Shown piece by piece: positions 1 to 6,748 of a stretch of 12,483 bases of DNA. Source of the stretch: Pseudomonadota bacterium (GTDB taxonomy: Bacteria; Pseudomonadota; Gammaproteobacteria; Steroidobacterales; Steroidobacteraceae). The first letter of the stretch is position 1; each line of letters begins with the position of its first letter. Made by a program: the position numbers and the translations under genes. The notes under the pieces were generated by a model. The model worked only from the letters and a program-made list of their open reading frames with translations, was not told where the DNA came from and searched no databases. Location: assembly GCA_021826035.1 (NCBI GenBank), contig JAKBBE010000076.1, forward strand, positions 1 through 12,483, given 5' to 3'.

Positions 1-1707
1 CCCGGGGGGCGCTCGTGCCTGCACGCATTGCTTGCGGCGGCCACCGCCCGCATGCGCTGCGCGCTCGGCGTTCTGTATCTGCCGGAAAACCACTTCTCCC
101 TGCTGCAGCCGGGCGCGGTCGTCCCCGATGAAGAGTGTGCCGATCTGTGGCAGCGCTCCCGTGTGCAGATGAGCGCCTGGGTCCGACAGAAGCGCCGTCC
201 CCTGGTGCTGAACGGCCGCGGCGGCAGCGGCGCGCCGCGCTGCAAGATTCTGCTCGCGCCGATCGTCGCGGACGCCGGACCCGTGCTCGGCGCGCTGGCA
301 TTCTTCCGTCCGTCCGAGGCGTCCGACTTTCGCCAGCGCCATCTGCTGCTCGCCGGACACCTGGGCCGTCTGGCCGCAGGCATCGTCGATGCGCAGTTCG
401 ACGGCATCACCGGGTTGTACACGCGCGAGGGACTGGAGCAGGTGTACTCGCGCGTGCTCGGCGCGGGCCACGACGGCTGCCACAGTGTGCTGTACCTCGA
501 CGTCGATCAGATGCACGTGGTGAACGAGCTGTACGGCTTCGAAATCGGCAACGAACTGCTGGTGCGGGTCGCCGATCTGCTCGCCCCGCCGCAGTTACCG
601 GACAACGCGCTCGCCGCGCGCATCGCCGCGGACCGCTTCGCGGTGCTGCTGCCCGATACGGACACCCCCGTGGCGATGGTGCTGGCGCAGCAGCTGCAGG
701 AGCGGATCAGCCGCCTCGCCATCGGACCGGTGGACAATCCCATCGATGTGTCCGTCAGCGGCGGCGTGGCGGCGCTGTTGATGCTGCCGCAAGGCCTCGC
801 GCGTGCGCTCGCGGCGGCGGAGCTGGCCTGCAAGACTGCGAAGAAGCGGGGCCGCAACCGCATCAAGGTCGATACGTGCGATGACGGGACCATGCTGCGC
901 CGGCACGTCGATGCCGTGATGGTCGGACAGCTGCGCGCGGCATTGAAGGCCGACCAGCTGGTGCTCTACGCGCAGCGCATCGAGCCGCTGCGCAACCCGG
1001 CGCTGCCGGGCGGGTACGAGGTCCTGCTCCGCCTCAATGATCCGACCGAGGGAATCGTGCTGCCGGGGACTCTGGTCGCCGTCGCAGAGCGCTACCAGAT
1101 GCTGCCGGCAATCGATCGCTGGGTAGTCCGCAAGACGCTGCAGACACTCGCGACGCACCGTGCGGTGCTCGAGGCGAGCGGTATGGGCATCTCGATCAAT
1201 CTCTCCGGGCAGTCGATCGGCGATGAGGCCTTCGTGCGTCAGCTCGGGGAGGAGCTGCGCGCGGCACAGTTGCCGGCCGGCATCATCACCTTTGAGATCA
1301 CCGAGCAGGCCGCGGTGAGCAGCCTGGCGCGCGCCGAGGAGATGATTCGCAGGCTCGCGCAATCGAATTGCCGATTCGCGCTCGATGATTTCGGCACCGG
1401 GGCGAACTCACTGACCTACCTCAACGCGCTGCCCATCGGCCGGGTCAAGATCGACGGCTCGTTCGTGCGCGACATCCTGACCAACCCGCGATCCGAGGCG
1501 ACGGTGCGTGGCATCGTCGAACTCGCCCGCGGCTTCTCCATCGACACGGTGGCGGAGTTCGTCGAAAGTCGGGCAATCGGCGCACGGGTCGGGGAATTGG
1601 GCGTCGATTACGCGCAGGGCTACGCCTTTGGTCGGCCCGAGCCGCTCGAAGAGGTGCTCGAGGGATTGCAGCAGGAGGACTCGCAGCCGCTGTTGCTCGA
1701 GGCCTGA
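1..1707 (+). CDS. GAF-GGDEF-EAL cyclic-di-GMP phosphodiesterase, 5' end outside window
   Basis: The reading frame is open from base 1, so the true start lies upstream; 568 residues are visible. Residues about 10-125 look like a GAF sensor. A GGDEF domain follows (from the DGITGLYTR segment at residue 134), but its signature motif (625-639) reads AADRF, and the RxxD inhibitory-site position holds P and A. It is therefore very unlikely to make cyclic-di-GMP and may serve as a GTP-binding regulatory domain. The EAL domain (about residues 305-555) keeps its catalytic set: E340 in EVLLR, the N of SINLSG, FEITE, LDDFGTG, VKIDGSF, TVAEFVE and YAQGY. The predicted activity is hydrolysis of cyclic-di-GMP to pGpG in the cytoplasm. 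No membrane segment lies in the visible part. A link to the sugar locus downstream is not supported beyond adjacency. Confidence 0.9.
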   Translation, partial: PGGRSCLHALLAAATARMRCALGVLYLPENHFSLLQPGAVVPDEECADLWQRSRVQMSAWVRQKRRPLVLNGRGGSGAPRCKILLAPIVADAGPVLGALAFFRPSEASDFRQRHLLLAGHLGRLAAGIVDAQFDGITGLYTREGLEQVYSRVLGAGHDGCHSVLYLDVDQMHVVNELYGFEIGNELLVRVADLLAPPQLPDNALAARIAADRFAVLLPDTDTPVAMVLAQQLQERISRLAIGPVDNPIDVSVSGGVAALLMLPQGLARALAAAELACKTAKKRGRNRIKVDTCDDGTMLRRHVDAVMVGQLRAALKADQLVLYAQRIEPLRNPALPGGYEVLLRLNDPTEGIVLPGTLVAVAERYQMLPAIDRWVVRKTLQTLATHRAVLEASGMGISINLSGQSIGDEAFVRQLGEELRAAQLPAGIITFEITEQAAVSSLARAEEMIRRLAQSNCRFALDDFGTGANSLTYLNALPIGRVKIDGSFVRDILTNPRSEATVRGIVELARGFSIDTVAEFVESRAIGARVGELGVDYAQGYAFGRPEPLEEVLEGLQQEDSQPLLLEA

Positions 1708-1741
1708 ACGGCCGCGCGCTCGATTCACCGGTCCGATCGGT

Positions 1742-1747
1742 TATGCT
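1742..1747 (+). promoter_or_regulatory. candidate -10 element (TATGCT) for the LacI-family gene
   Basis: TATGCT matches four of six bases of TATAAT and lies 8 bases before the ATG at 1756. A start of transcription 6-8 bases after it would fall almost on the ATG, giving a leaderless or near-leaderless mRNA, which fits the absence of a Shine-Dalgarno sequence. No convincing -35 box is visible at the right spacing. An 8-bp palindrome, CCGATCGG, lies just before it (1733-1740). Tentative. Confidence 0.3.
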
Positions 1748-1755
1748 GCGCACCT

Positions 1756-2793
1756 ATGAAGCAGCGTGCGCGGGAGAGCGGTCGCAGCAAAGCGGCGAAG
1801 ATGACCGACATCGCGCGCCTGGCGGGGGTGCACGTGTCGACGGTGTCGCGCGCACTGGCCGGCAGCCCACTGGTCGAGGCCGGCAAGCGCAAGCGCATCG
1901 AGCAGCTCGCGCAGGATCACGGCTACGTCGTCAATCCCGTGGCGCGCAGCCTGCGACTGAAGCGCACGCAGATGGTCTCGGTGGTGATTCCGCTGCAGCA
2001 CGAGGCGGGCCAGCCGCTGACCGATCCGTTCTTCGTCGCCATGCTCGGCCATCTGGCCGAGGCGGTCACCCAGCGCGGCTACGGTCTGCACCTGCAAAAG
2101 GCGCTGCGCCCGACGCATGAGTGGTTGGGGGAGTTGATCGCCTCGGGCCGCAGCGACGGCATCGTCGTGATCGGGCAGAGCACTGAGCACGAGACGCTGC
2201 AGCGGGCTGCGCAAACCTACCGGCCGCTGGTGGTCTGGGGGGCGCAACTTCCGGGCCAGCACTACTGCTCAGTGGGCTCGGATAACCCCGGTGGTGCTCG
2301 CGCGGCGGTGGGCCATCTGTTGCGCTCGGGACGGCGGCGAATCGTCTTTCTCGGCGATCCGACCGGACCGGAGTTGCGCCAGCGCTATGAGGGTTACGAG
2401 CGCGCCCTGCAGGGCGCGCCGCGCGGCACTGCGCCGGCGCGCCTGGTGCCGGCGCATCTGACGCCGGATGCGGCCTATCTGGCGGTGCGCGATTGCCTGC
2501 AGTCCGGGGAATCCTTCGATGCGCTGTTCGCGGCGACCGACGTCATCGCGATCAGCGCCATGCGTGCGCTGGCAAACGCGGGCCGCGCAGTGCCTCAGGA
2601 TGTCGCGGTGGTCGGCTTCGATGACATTGCCATCGCTGCGCACACGACACCCAGCCTGACCACGGTGCGTCAGGACGTCGAACTCGGAGCACGTACCCTC
2701 ATCGAGCTGCTGTTCCGGCGTATCGAGGGGGAGCCAACCGATTCAGTGACCTTGCCGGTCGAGCTGATGATCAGGGAATCGGCTCCGGCGTGA
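1756..2793 (+). CDS. LacI-family transcriptional repressor, probable sugar-responsive regulator of this locus
   Basis: A cytoplasmic DNA-binding repressor of 345 residues, normal for the family. The helix-turn-helix (about residues 16-40: MTDIARLAGV, then recognition helix VSTVSRAL) is followed by the hinge segment NPVARSLRLKR. A periplasmic-binding-protein-like effector domain begins near residue 72 (MVSVVIPL) and ends with the typical VGFDDIAIA, TTVRQDV and LPVELMIRES segments. The start is uncertain. ATG 1756 has no ribosome binding site and would be leaderless, while ATG 1801 (residue 16) begins exactly at the conserved fold. LacI proteins of this kind bind CG-centred palindromes, and two such sites sit before the permease/phosphorylase genes (4061-4074) and the TonB receptor gene (6655-6668). 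I infer that it represses both units and is released by sucrose or a related sugar. No matching site precedes its own gene. Confidence 0.93.
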   Translation: MKQRARESGRSKAAKMTDIARLAGVHVSTVSRALAGSPLVEAGKRKRIEQLAQDHGYVVNPVARSLRLKRTQMVSVVIPLQHEAGQPLTDPFFVAMLGHLAEAVTQRGYGLHLQKALRPTHEWLGELIASGRSDGIVVIGQSTEHETLQRAAQTYRPLVVWGAQLPGQHYCSVGSDNPGGARAAVGHLLRSGRRRIVFLGDPTGPELRQRYEGYERALQGAPRGTAPARLVPAHLTPDAAYLAVRDCLQSGESFDALFAATDVIAISAMRALANAGRAVPQDVAVVGFDDIAIAAHTTPSLTTVRQDVELGARTLIELLFRRIEGEPTDSVTLPVELMIRESAPA

Positions 2794-4039
2794 GCGGCCC
2801 CGGCGCGGCGAGTGCGTATTCGCGCTGTTCCATGTCCTGCAGCCGTCGCCGCGAGGCGCCGCTCAGCGCATTGACCCCGAGTCCGAGCGCGAGCAGCAGC
2901 GCGAATCCCGTGGCGAGCACGAACCCGTAGCGAGGGCTGTGGTACGCATCGCTCACCGCGCCCATGGCGAAGGGCGCAAGCGCGGCGGCGAGCGCCGTAA
3001 ATGCCAACAGCAGCCCCGACACCCGCCCGTGCTCGGCTTTGGGAAAACCGCTGATGCCCTTGGAGTTGACCGTCGGATAGATCACCGACATGAACAGTCC
3101 GGAGAGTGGCAGCAGGATCACCCCGATGCGCGCGCCACCGGCCAGGCTGCCGGCGAAGCAGCCGAAGATGGCGATGCTGAGCAGAGCGAGCGCCGTGGTC
3201 CAGGAGCAGCGCGCCAGCAGCCAAGCGCCGAGCAGTCGGCCGGCGGCACGCAGCACGAAGAATGCCGTGAGTGCGTACGGGACGAACTCGATGAGTGTCC
3301 CGCGGTAGAAGCCCAGATACGTCGGCATCCACACATAGATGGCCACCTCGACGGCGACGTAGAGCGAGATGAGGCACGAGAAGCTGAGCGCGTACGGGTC
3401 GCGCAGCAGCGCGAGGGTCGGCAGCAGGCCTGCCGGCGGCCGCTCGGTGCTGCGCTCCGGGGGATACTCGGCGATCAGGGCGAGCACGATGAGCAGTGCG
3501 CACACGGCGGCGGCGATCACGTACAGCCACTTCCAGGACAGCCGCTCGGTGAGCAGCAGCGCCACGATGGCCGGACCGATGATCGAGCCGATGCCAAAGA
3601 AGCCCTCCAGCAGGTTCATCAGGCCGGTATGCTGCGCCGTCGAGCGCGAGACGTCCCCGACCAATGCGAGCGCACCGGTCTTGAAGATGCTCACCCCGAG
3701 TCCCTCGAGCGCCAGCAGCGCGACGAACTGCCCGAAGCTGCTGCCGAGGGCGAACAGCGCCGAGGCCGCCGCGTACAGCGCCAGCCCGATGATGATGGTC
3801 GGCTTGCGCCCCAGGCGGTCGGCGAGAAACCCGAGCAGCACCGCCCCGGCGGCCATGGCCGCCATGGGCGCATATTGGAACGCAGACGCGGCCTTCATGC
3901 TCAGGTGAAACTCGGCGATGATCTTCGGGATGACGCTGCCGACGGCATCCGAGGTCATTGCGAACATCAGAAACATCAGGCAGGTGAGTGCGCGAATGAC
4001 GGTGAGATTGCGTGCGGCGATGGGCGATTGCGCAGTCAT
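2771..4039 (-). CDS. MFS sugar permease, probable sucrose importer
   Basis: A 422-residue inner-membrane protein with about twelve hydrophobic segments. It has the MFS loop 2-3 signature at residues 70-79 (GFLADRLGRK) and a charged central loop near residue 200 (EYPPERSTERPP). The later YPTVNSKGISGFPK stretch recalls fucose/hexose symporters of the FHS type. ATG 4039 is chosen because a strong AAGGGGGA ribosome binding site (complement of 4043-4050) lies just before it. The longer frame from 4078 would begin inside the predicted -10 box and operator. It is transcribed divergently from sucrose phosphorylase, which suggests sucrose as the substrate (inference from context); fructose, glucose or another disaccharide are alternatives. 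Its last 23 bases overlap the end of the LacI-family gene in the convergent direction. Confidence 0.88.
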   Translation of the reverse strand: MTAQSPIAARNLTVIRALTCLMFLMFAMTSDAVGSVIPKIIAEFHLSMKAASAFQYAPMAAMAAGAVLLGFLADRLGRKPTIIIGLALYAAASALFALGSSFGQFVALLALEGLGVSIFKTGALALVGDVSRSTAQHTGLMNLLEGFFGIGSIIGPAIVALLLTERLSWKWLYVIAAAVCALLIVLALIAEYPPERSTERPPAGLLPTLALLRDPYALSFSCLISLYVAVEVAIYVWMPTYLGFYRGTLIEFVPYALTAFFVLRAAGRLLGAWLLARCSWTTALALLSIAIFGCFAGSLAGGARIGVILLPLSGLFMSVIYPTVNSKGISGFPKAEHGRVSGLLLAFTALAAALAPFAMGAVSDAYHSPRYGFVLATGFALLLALGLGVNALSGASRRRLQDMEQREYALAAPGPLTPEPIP

Positions 4040-4043
4040 GGGT

Positions 4044-4048
4044 CCCCC
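4044..4048 (-). promoter_or_regulatory. G5 ribosome binding site of the MFS permease
   Basis: On the minus strand AAGGGGGA lies 4 bases before the ATG at 4039. It decides that start over the upstream in-frame ATG codons at 4078 and 4075, which have no ribosome binding site. Confidence 0.6.
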
Positions 4049-4060
4049 TTTACTTTGCGC

Positions 4061-4074
4061 TACAATCGATTGCA
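4061..4074. promoter_or_regulatory. LacI-family operator in the permease/sucrose phosphorylase divergent region
   Basis: TACAATCGATTGCA contains the perfect 10-bp palindrome CAATCGATTG (4063-4072) centred on CG. Read on the other strand it is TGCAATCGATTGTA, which matches the site at 6655-6668 at 12 of 14 positions. The two differences are the symmetric A/T pair flanking the central CG. CG-centred palindromes of this length are the usual targets of LacI-family repressors. It covers the predicted -10 box and transcription start of the permease gene, so binding would block that promoter and probably the phosphorylase promoter too. Confidence 0.7.
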
Positions 4075-4102
4075 TCATAGCCCCGACCGGCTCCGCCGTA
4101 AA
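4074..4102 (-). promoter_or_regulatory. candidate sigma-70 promoter of the MFS permease
   Basis: On the minus strand TTTACG (complement of 4097-4102) and TATGAT (complement of 4074-4079) are separated by 17 bases. They match the consensus at 4 of 6 and 5 of 6 positions. The expected start near 4066-4068 falls inside the operator and gives a leader of about 28 bases. The plus-strand promoter for sucrose phosphorylase is less clear: TACAAT (4061-4066) and TAAACT (4099-4104) are possible -10 boxes, each without a good -35. Confidence 0.45.
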
Positions 4103-4119
4103 CTGACCACGCCGCTGCC

Positions 4120-5637
4120 ATGAAGAACCAGGTTCAGCTCATCACCTACGTGGATCGACTCGGCGGCGGCACGCTGCGCGAGCTCGAGGCGCTGCTCACC
4201 GGTCCGCTCGAGGGACTGTTCGGCACCGTGCACCTGCTGCCGTTCTTCGACCCGATCGACGGTGCCGATGCGGGCTTCGATCCGATCGATCATTCCCAGG
4301 TCGATGCACGCCTGGGGACTTGGCAGGACATTGCGCGCCTCGGGCAGCGCGTCGACCTCATGGCCGACGTGATCGTGAATCACATGTCGAGCCTCTCGCC
4401 GCAGTTCAAGGATTTTTCCCGCCACGGGCGCGCCTCGACCTACAACGGATTGTTCCTGACTCTCCAGGCCGTGTTCCCCCGCGGGGCGCACGAGCACGAC
4501 CTGACGGAGATCTACCGGCCGCGGCCCGGCCTGCCGTTGAGGCCGGTGACCCTCGAGAATGGCGAGAAGCGCATTCTGTGGACGACCTTCACCCCGCAGC
4601 AACTGGACATCGATGTGCGCCATCGCCAGGGGCGGGCCTATCTCGAGAGTATTCTCAGGACTTTCAGCGAGTACGGCATCCATGCCATCCGGCTCGATGC
4701 GGTCGGGTACGCGATCAAGCGCGCCGGGACCAACTGCTTCATGCTCCCGGAGACGTTCGAGTTCATTGGTGAGCTGACTGAGCTCGCGCGTTCGCTCGGC
4801 ATGGAAGTTCTGGTCGAGGTGCATTCGCACTACTTGCGTCAGATCGACATCGCGGCGCGGGTCGACTGGGTGTACGACTTCGCACTGCCGCCCTTGATGC
4901 TGCACGCGCTGTTCACGGGCACCGCGCGTTACCTCAAGCACTGGCTGCAGATCCGGCCGCACAACGCCTTGACGGTCCTCGACACTCACGATGGGATCGG
5001 GGTCATCGACGTCGGTGCGGAAGCCGGCACGGGCCGTGACGGCTTGCTGCCCGCCGCGGACATCGACCGCCTGGTCGAGACCATTCACGAGCGCAGCGGC
5101 GGACAGAGCCGGCGCGCCACCGGAGCGGCTGCCTCGAATCTCGACCTGTATCAGGTCAACTGCACTTTTTACGATGCGCTCGGCCGCGACGACCGACGCT
5201 ACTTGCTGGCGCGCGCCGTGCAATTCTTCATGCCCGGGATTCCGCAGGTCTATTACGTCGGTCTGCTCGGTGGCGGTAACGACATGGCCTTGCTCGAACA
5301 GACCGGGGTGGGGCGCGACATCAATCGCCGTCGCTACAGCACGCAAGAGGTGCTGAGTGAACTGCAGCGCCCGTTGTGTGCCGATCTGATGCGCCTGATC
5401 CGGTTGCGCAATACTCACTCCGCCTTCAGCGGCGTGCTGCTGGTCGGCCGCTCGCCACACAACGTTCTTGCGTTGCGCTGGCAGGCGGACTCGTCCTATG
5501 CCGAACTGATTGCCGATTGTGCCACGGGGGACTGGACGGTTCGCCACGGCGGGGATGGAACGTGCGAGTCGCTTCATTTCGCCAGCGGTGGGTCGCCCTG
5601 GGCCGAGGCGCCGCGCGACATCGAGTGGTGTGGCTGA
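4120..5637 (+). CDS. sucP: sucrose phosphorylase (GH13 subfamily 18)
   Basis: A 505-residue cytoplasmic enzyme: sucrose + phosphate gives alpha-glucose-1-phosphate + fructose, conserving the glycosidic bond energy. It follows Bifidobacterium sucrose phosphorylase, as recalled, almost end to end from the first residues (MKNQVQLITYVDRLGGGT), which fixes the start. Visible catalytic residues are nucleophile D193 (IRLDAVGY), acid/base E233 (VEVHSHY) and stabiliser D291 (LDTHDG). The phosphate/fructose loops are intact: YRPRPGLP with R135, and NLDLYQVN with L341, D342, Y344 and Q345. This favours sucrose over sucrose-6-phosphate or glucosylglycerate as substrate. No Shine-Dalgarno sequence precedes the ATG. 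The gene is divergent from the permease, shares its operator, and is followed 76 bases later by the fructokinase gene that would take its fructose. Glucose-1-phosphate would need a phosphoglucomutase encoded elsewhere. Confidence 0.95.
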   Translation: MKNQVQLITYVDRLGGGTLRELEALLTGPLEGLFGTVHLLPFFDPIDGADAGFDPIDHSQVDARLGTWQDIARLGQRVDLMADVIVNHMSSLSPQFKDFSRHGRASTYNGLFLTLQAVFPRGAHEHDLTEIYRPRPGLPLRPVTLENGEKRILWTTFTPQQLDIDVRHRQGRAYLESILRTFSEYGIHAIRLDAVGYAIKRAGTNCFMLPETFEFIGELTELARSLGMEVLVEVHSHYLRQIDIAARVDWVYDFALPPLMLHALFTGTARYLKHWLQIRPHNALTVLDTHDGIGVIDVGAEAGTGRDGLLPAADIDRLVETIHERSGGQSRRATGAAASNLDLYQVNCTFYDALGRDDRRYLLARAVQFFMPGIPQVYYVGLLGGGNDMALLEQTGVGRDINRRRYSTQEVLSELQRPLCADLMRLIRLRNTHSAFSGVLLVGRSPHNVLALRWQADSSYAELIADCATGDWTVRHGGDGTCESLHFASGGSPWAEAPRDIEWCG

Positions 5638-5701
5638 AGCTCAAACACGGCCGCGCTATGCTGTGGCCGCGCACCGTTCAGGCGGGGCACGGTCAACCTC
5701 T

Positions 5702-5707
5702 GGGGGG
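5702..5707 (+). promoter_or_regulatory. G6 ribosome binding site of the fructokinase gene
   Basis: TGGGGGGTGTGAA precedes the GTG at 5714 with 6 bases between the G run and the start codon. It decides this start over upstream in-frame codons, which would add unconserved residues overlapping the sucrose phosphorylase gene. Confidence 0.6.
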
Positions 5708-5713
5708 TGTGAA

Positions 5714-6610
5714 GTGAACACGCGAACACTGTACGGGGCCATAGAGGCCGGCGGTACCAAATTCGTCTGCGCGGCCGGTTACGGGCCGCGTGAGATTGCG
5801 CCCGAGATGCGCCAGGTCATCCCCACGACCCACCCGGCCGAGACGCTGGCGGCAGTGGTCGCATTCTTCGAGCGCGTGAGTGCGAGCGCCGGTGCGTTCC
5901 GCGCCTTGGGTGTCGGGGCCTTCGGGCCCGTGGATGTCGAGCCGACTTCCGGCACCTGGGGGTCGATTCTGAACACGCCGAAGCCGGGCTGGTCGGGCAC
6001 GTCCTTGGTCGCGCCGCTGCAGCGATTTGGCTGCCCGGTCGCCCTCGATACCGACGTGAGCGCCGCGGCGCTCGCCGAGGCACGGCTCGGCGCCGGACAG
6101 GATGCGCACTCGTTGACCTACGTCACGGTCGGAACCGGGATCGGCGGCGGCGTGATCGACCAGGGTCGTTCGATCCGTGGCATGTTGCATCCAGAAATGG
6201 GACATATCCGCGTGCGCCGCGATCCGCGCGATGCGCAATTTCCGGGCGTGTGTCCGTTCCACGGCGACTGCCTGGAGGGCCTGGCGAGCGGCCCGGCGAT
6301 CGTGGCGCGCTGGGGCGTGCCGATGAGCGCACTGCCTGGCGGACACGCCGGACCTGACATCATCGGCGGGTATCTCGGTCAGCTCGCCGCCACGATCGCG
6401 TTGATGTACGCGAGCGAGCGGATGGTATTCGGCGGCGGCGTCATGAGCGGCGCCGATCTGCTGCCGCGCATCCGCGCGGTTGCCGCCGAGCAGCTCGGCG
6501 GGTATCTGCCGATCGAGGCGCGCGCGGGCGGATTCGAACGCCTGATCGTCGCCCCGGCGCTCGCCGATCAGGCCGGGATCACCGGGGCCATGCTGCTCGC
6601 CATGGGCTGA
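5714..6610 (+). CDS. ROK-family fructokinase
   Basis: A 298-residue cytoplasmic sugar kinase, expected to convert fructose + ATP to fructose-6-phosphate + ADP. The GTG start is chosen because the ROK N-terminal phosphate-binding motif (GAIEAGGTKF, residues 8-17) must sit near the start. D114 in LDTDVSAAALAEA is the likely catalytic base, GTGIGGG (residues 140-146) is the second nucleotide-binding loop, and the GHIRV H164 with C180, H183 and C186 (VCPFHGDCLEG) form the ROK zinc site. The last motif resembles fructokinases such as Bacillus YdhR more than glucokinases or NagC-type repressors, and no helix-turn-helix is present. It lies 76 bases after sucrose phosphorylase, in the right place to phosphorylate the released fructose. 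The two genes are probably co-transcribed, although a TATGCT at 5657-5662 could be a weak internal promoter. Mannose or glucose use cannot be excluded. Confidence 0.92.
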   Translation: MNTRTLYGAIEAGGTKFVCAAGYGPREIAPEMRQVIPTTHPAETLAAVVAFFERVSASAGAFRALGVGAFGPVDVEPTSGTWGSILNTPKPGWSGTSLVAPLQRFGCPVALDTDVSAAALAEARLGAGQDAHSLTYVTVGTGIGGGVIDQGRSIRGMLHPEMGHIRVRRDPRDAQFPGVCPFHGDCLEGLASGPAIVARWGVPMSALPGGHAGPDIIGGYLGQLAATIALMYASERMVFGGGVMSGADLLPRIRAVAAEQLGGYLPIEARAGGFERLIVAPALADQAGITGAMLLAMG

Positions 6611-6632
6611 ACCGGCATTTCAGATTGGCAAT

Positions 6633-6646
6633 TGCAATCGTCTGCG
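6633..6646. promoter_or_regulatory. degenerate second operator upstream of the TonB receptor
   Basis: TGCAATCGTCTGCG has the perfect left half TGCAATCG of the locus operator but a decayed right half, with 11 of 14 positions fitting TGCAAWCGWTTGTA. It lies 22 bases (about two helical turns) upstream of the strong site at 6655, a spacing that would allow side-by-side repressor binding. An 8-bp palindrome, GCAATTGC (6628-6635), overlaps its left edge. It may be chance in an AT-richer spacer. Confidence 0.35.
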
Positions 6647-6653
6647 CACCGTA

Positions 6654-6682
6654 TTGCAAACGTTTGTAGCTTGTGATTTACT
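6654..6682 (+). promoter_or_regulatory. candidate sigma-70 promoter of the TonB receptor operon
   Basis: TTGCAA (6654-6659) and TTTACT (6677-6682) are separated by 17 bases, each with 4 of 6 consensus matches, in the least GC-rich part of the spacer. The -35 box lies within the operator at 6655-6668, so a bound repressor would exclude RNA polymerase. The leader to the GTG at 6749 would be about 60 bases. The rest of the 138-bp gap after the fructokinase gene shows no clear terminator. Confidence 0.4.
6655..6668. promoter_or_regulatory. LacI-family operator upstream of the TonB receptor
   Basis: TGCAAACGTTTGTA contains the perfect 10-bp palindrome CAAACGTTTG (6657-6666) centred on CG. It is palindromic at all but the second base pair from the ends. 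It matches the minus-strand reading of 4061-4074 at 12 of 14 positions, including the same TG...TA ends. The shared sequence ties the receptor operon to the permease/phosphorylase unit under one regulator, most simply the LacI-family protein encoded at 1756-2793. Confidence 0.72.
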
Positions 6683-6734
6683 TTTATGGCGCCCGCGCGT
6701 CACGCCGCGGAGCAGCAGGCGTCAGAGCGTCAAT

Positions 6735-6742
6735 AGGGGGGG
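6735..6742 (+). promoter_or_regulatory. G7 ribosome binding site of the TonB receptor
   Basis: AGGGGGGG ends 6 bases before the GTG at 6749, the best-placed start before the signal peptide. A run of seven G is prone to slippage. Confidence 0.6.
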
Positions 6743-6748
6743 TCTTAC

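Noticed and set aside
1733..1740. CCGATCGG palindrome before the LacI-family gene as an autoregulatory operator
   Set aside because: Only 8 bp, and unlike the CAAWCGWTTG core found at the two supported operators.
2939..4123. 394-codon open frame on the plus strand across the MFS permease
   Set aside because: The product is hydrophilic and low-complexity (Arg, Gln, Glu, Gly rich), typical of the antisense of a membrane protein gene. The minus-strand permease has the MFS signature and a ribosome binding site.
4075..5577. 500-codon open frame on the minus strand opposite sucrose phosphorylase
   Set aside because: It is an antisense shadow in GC-rich DNA. The plus-strand protein matches a known family throughout with all catalytic residues, and the antisense product is low-complexity with no recognisable fold.
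5649..5672. 8-bp direct repeat GGCCGCGC (5649-5656 and 5665-5672) around a TATGCT box before the fructokinase gene
   Set aside because: Such GC repeats are expected by chance here. No -35 box is found at proper spacing, so neither a regulatory repeat nor a promoter can be claimed. The TATGCTG...GCGCACC resemblance to the sequence before the LacI gene is noted only.
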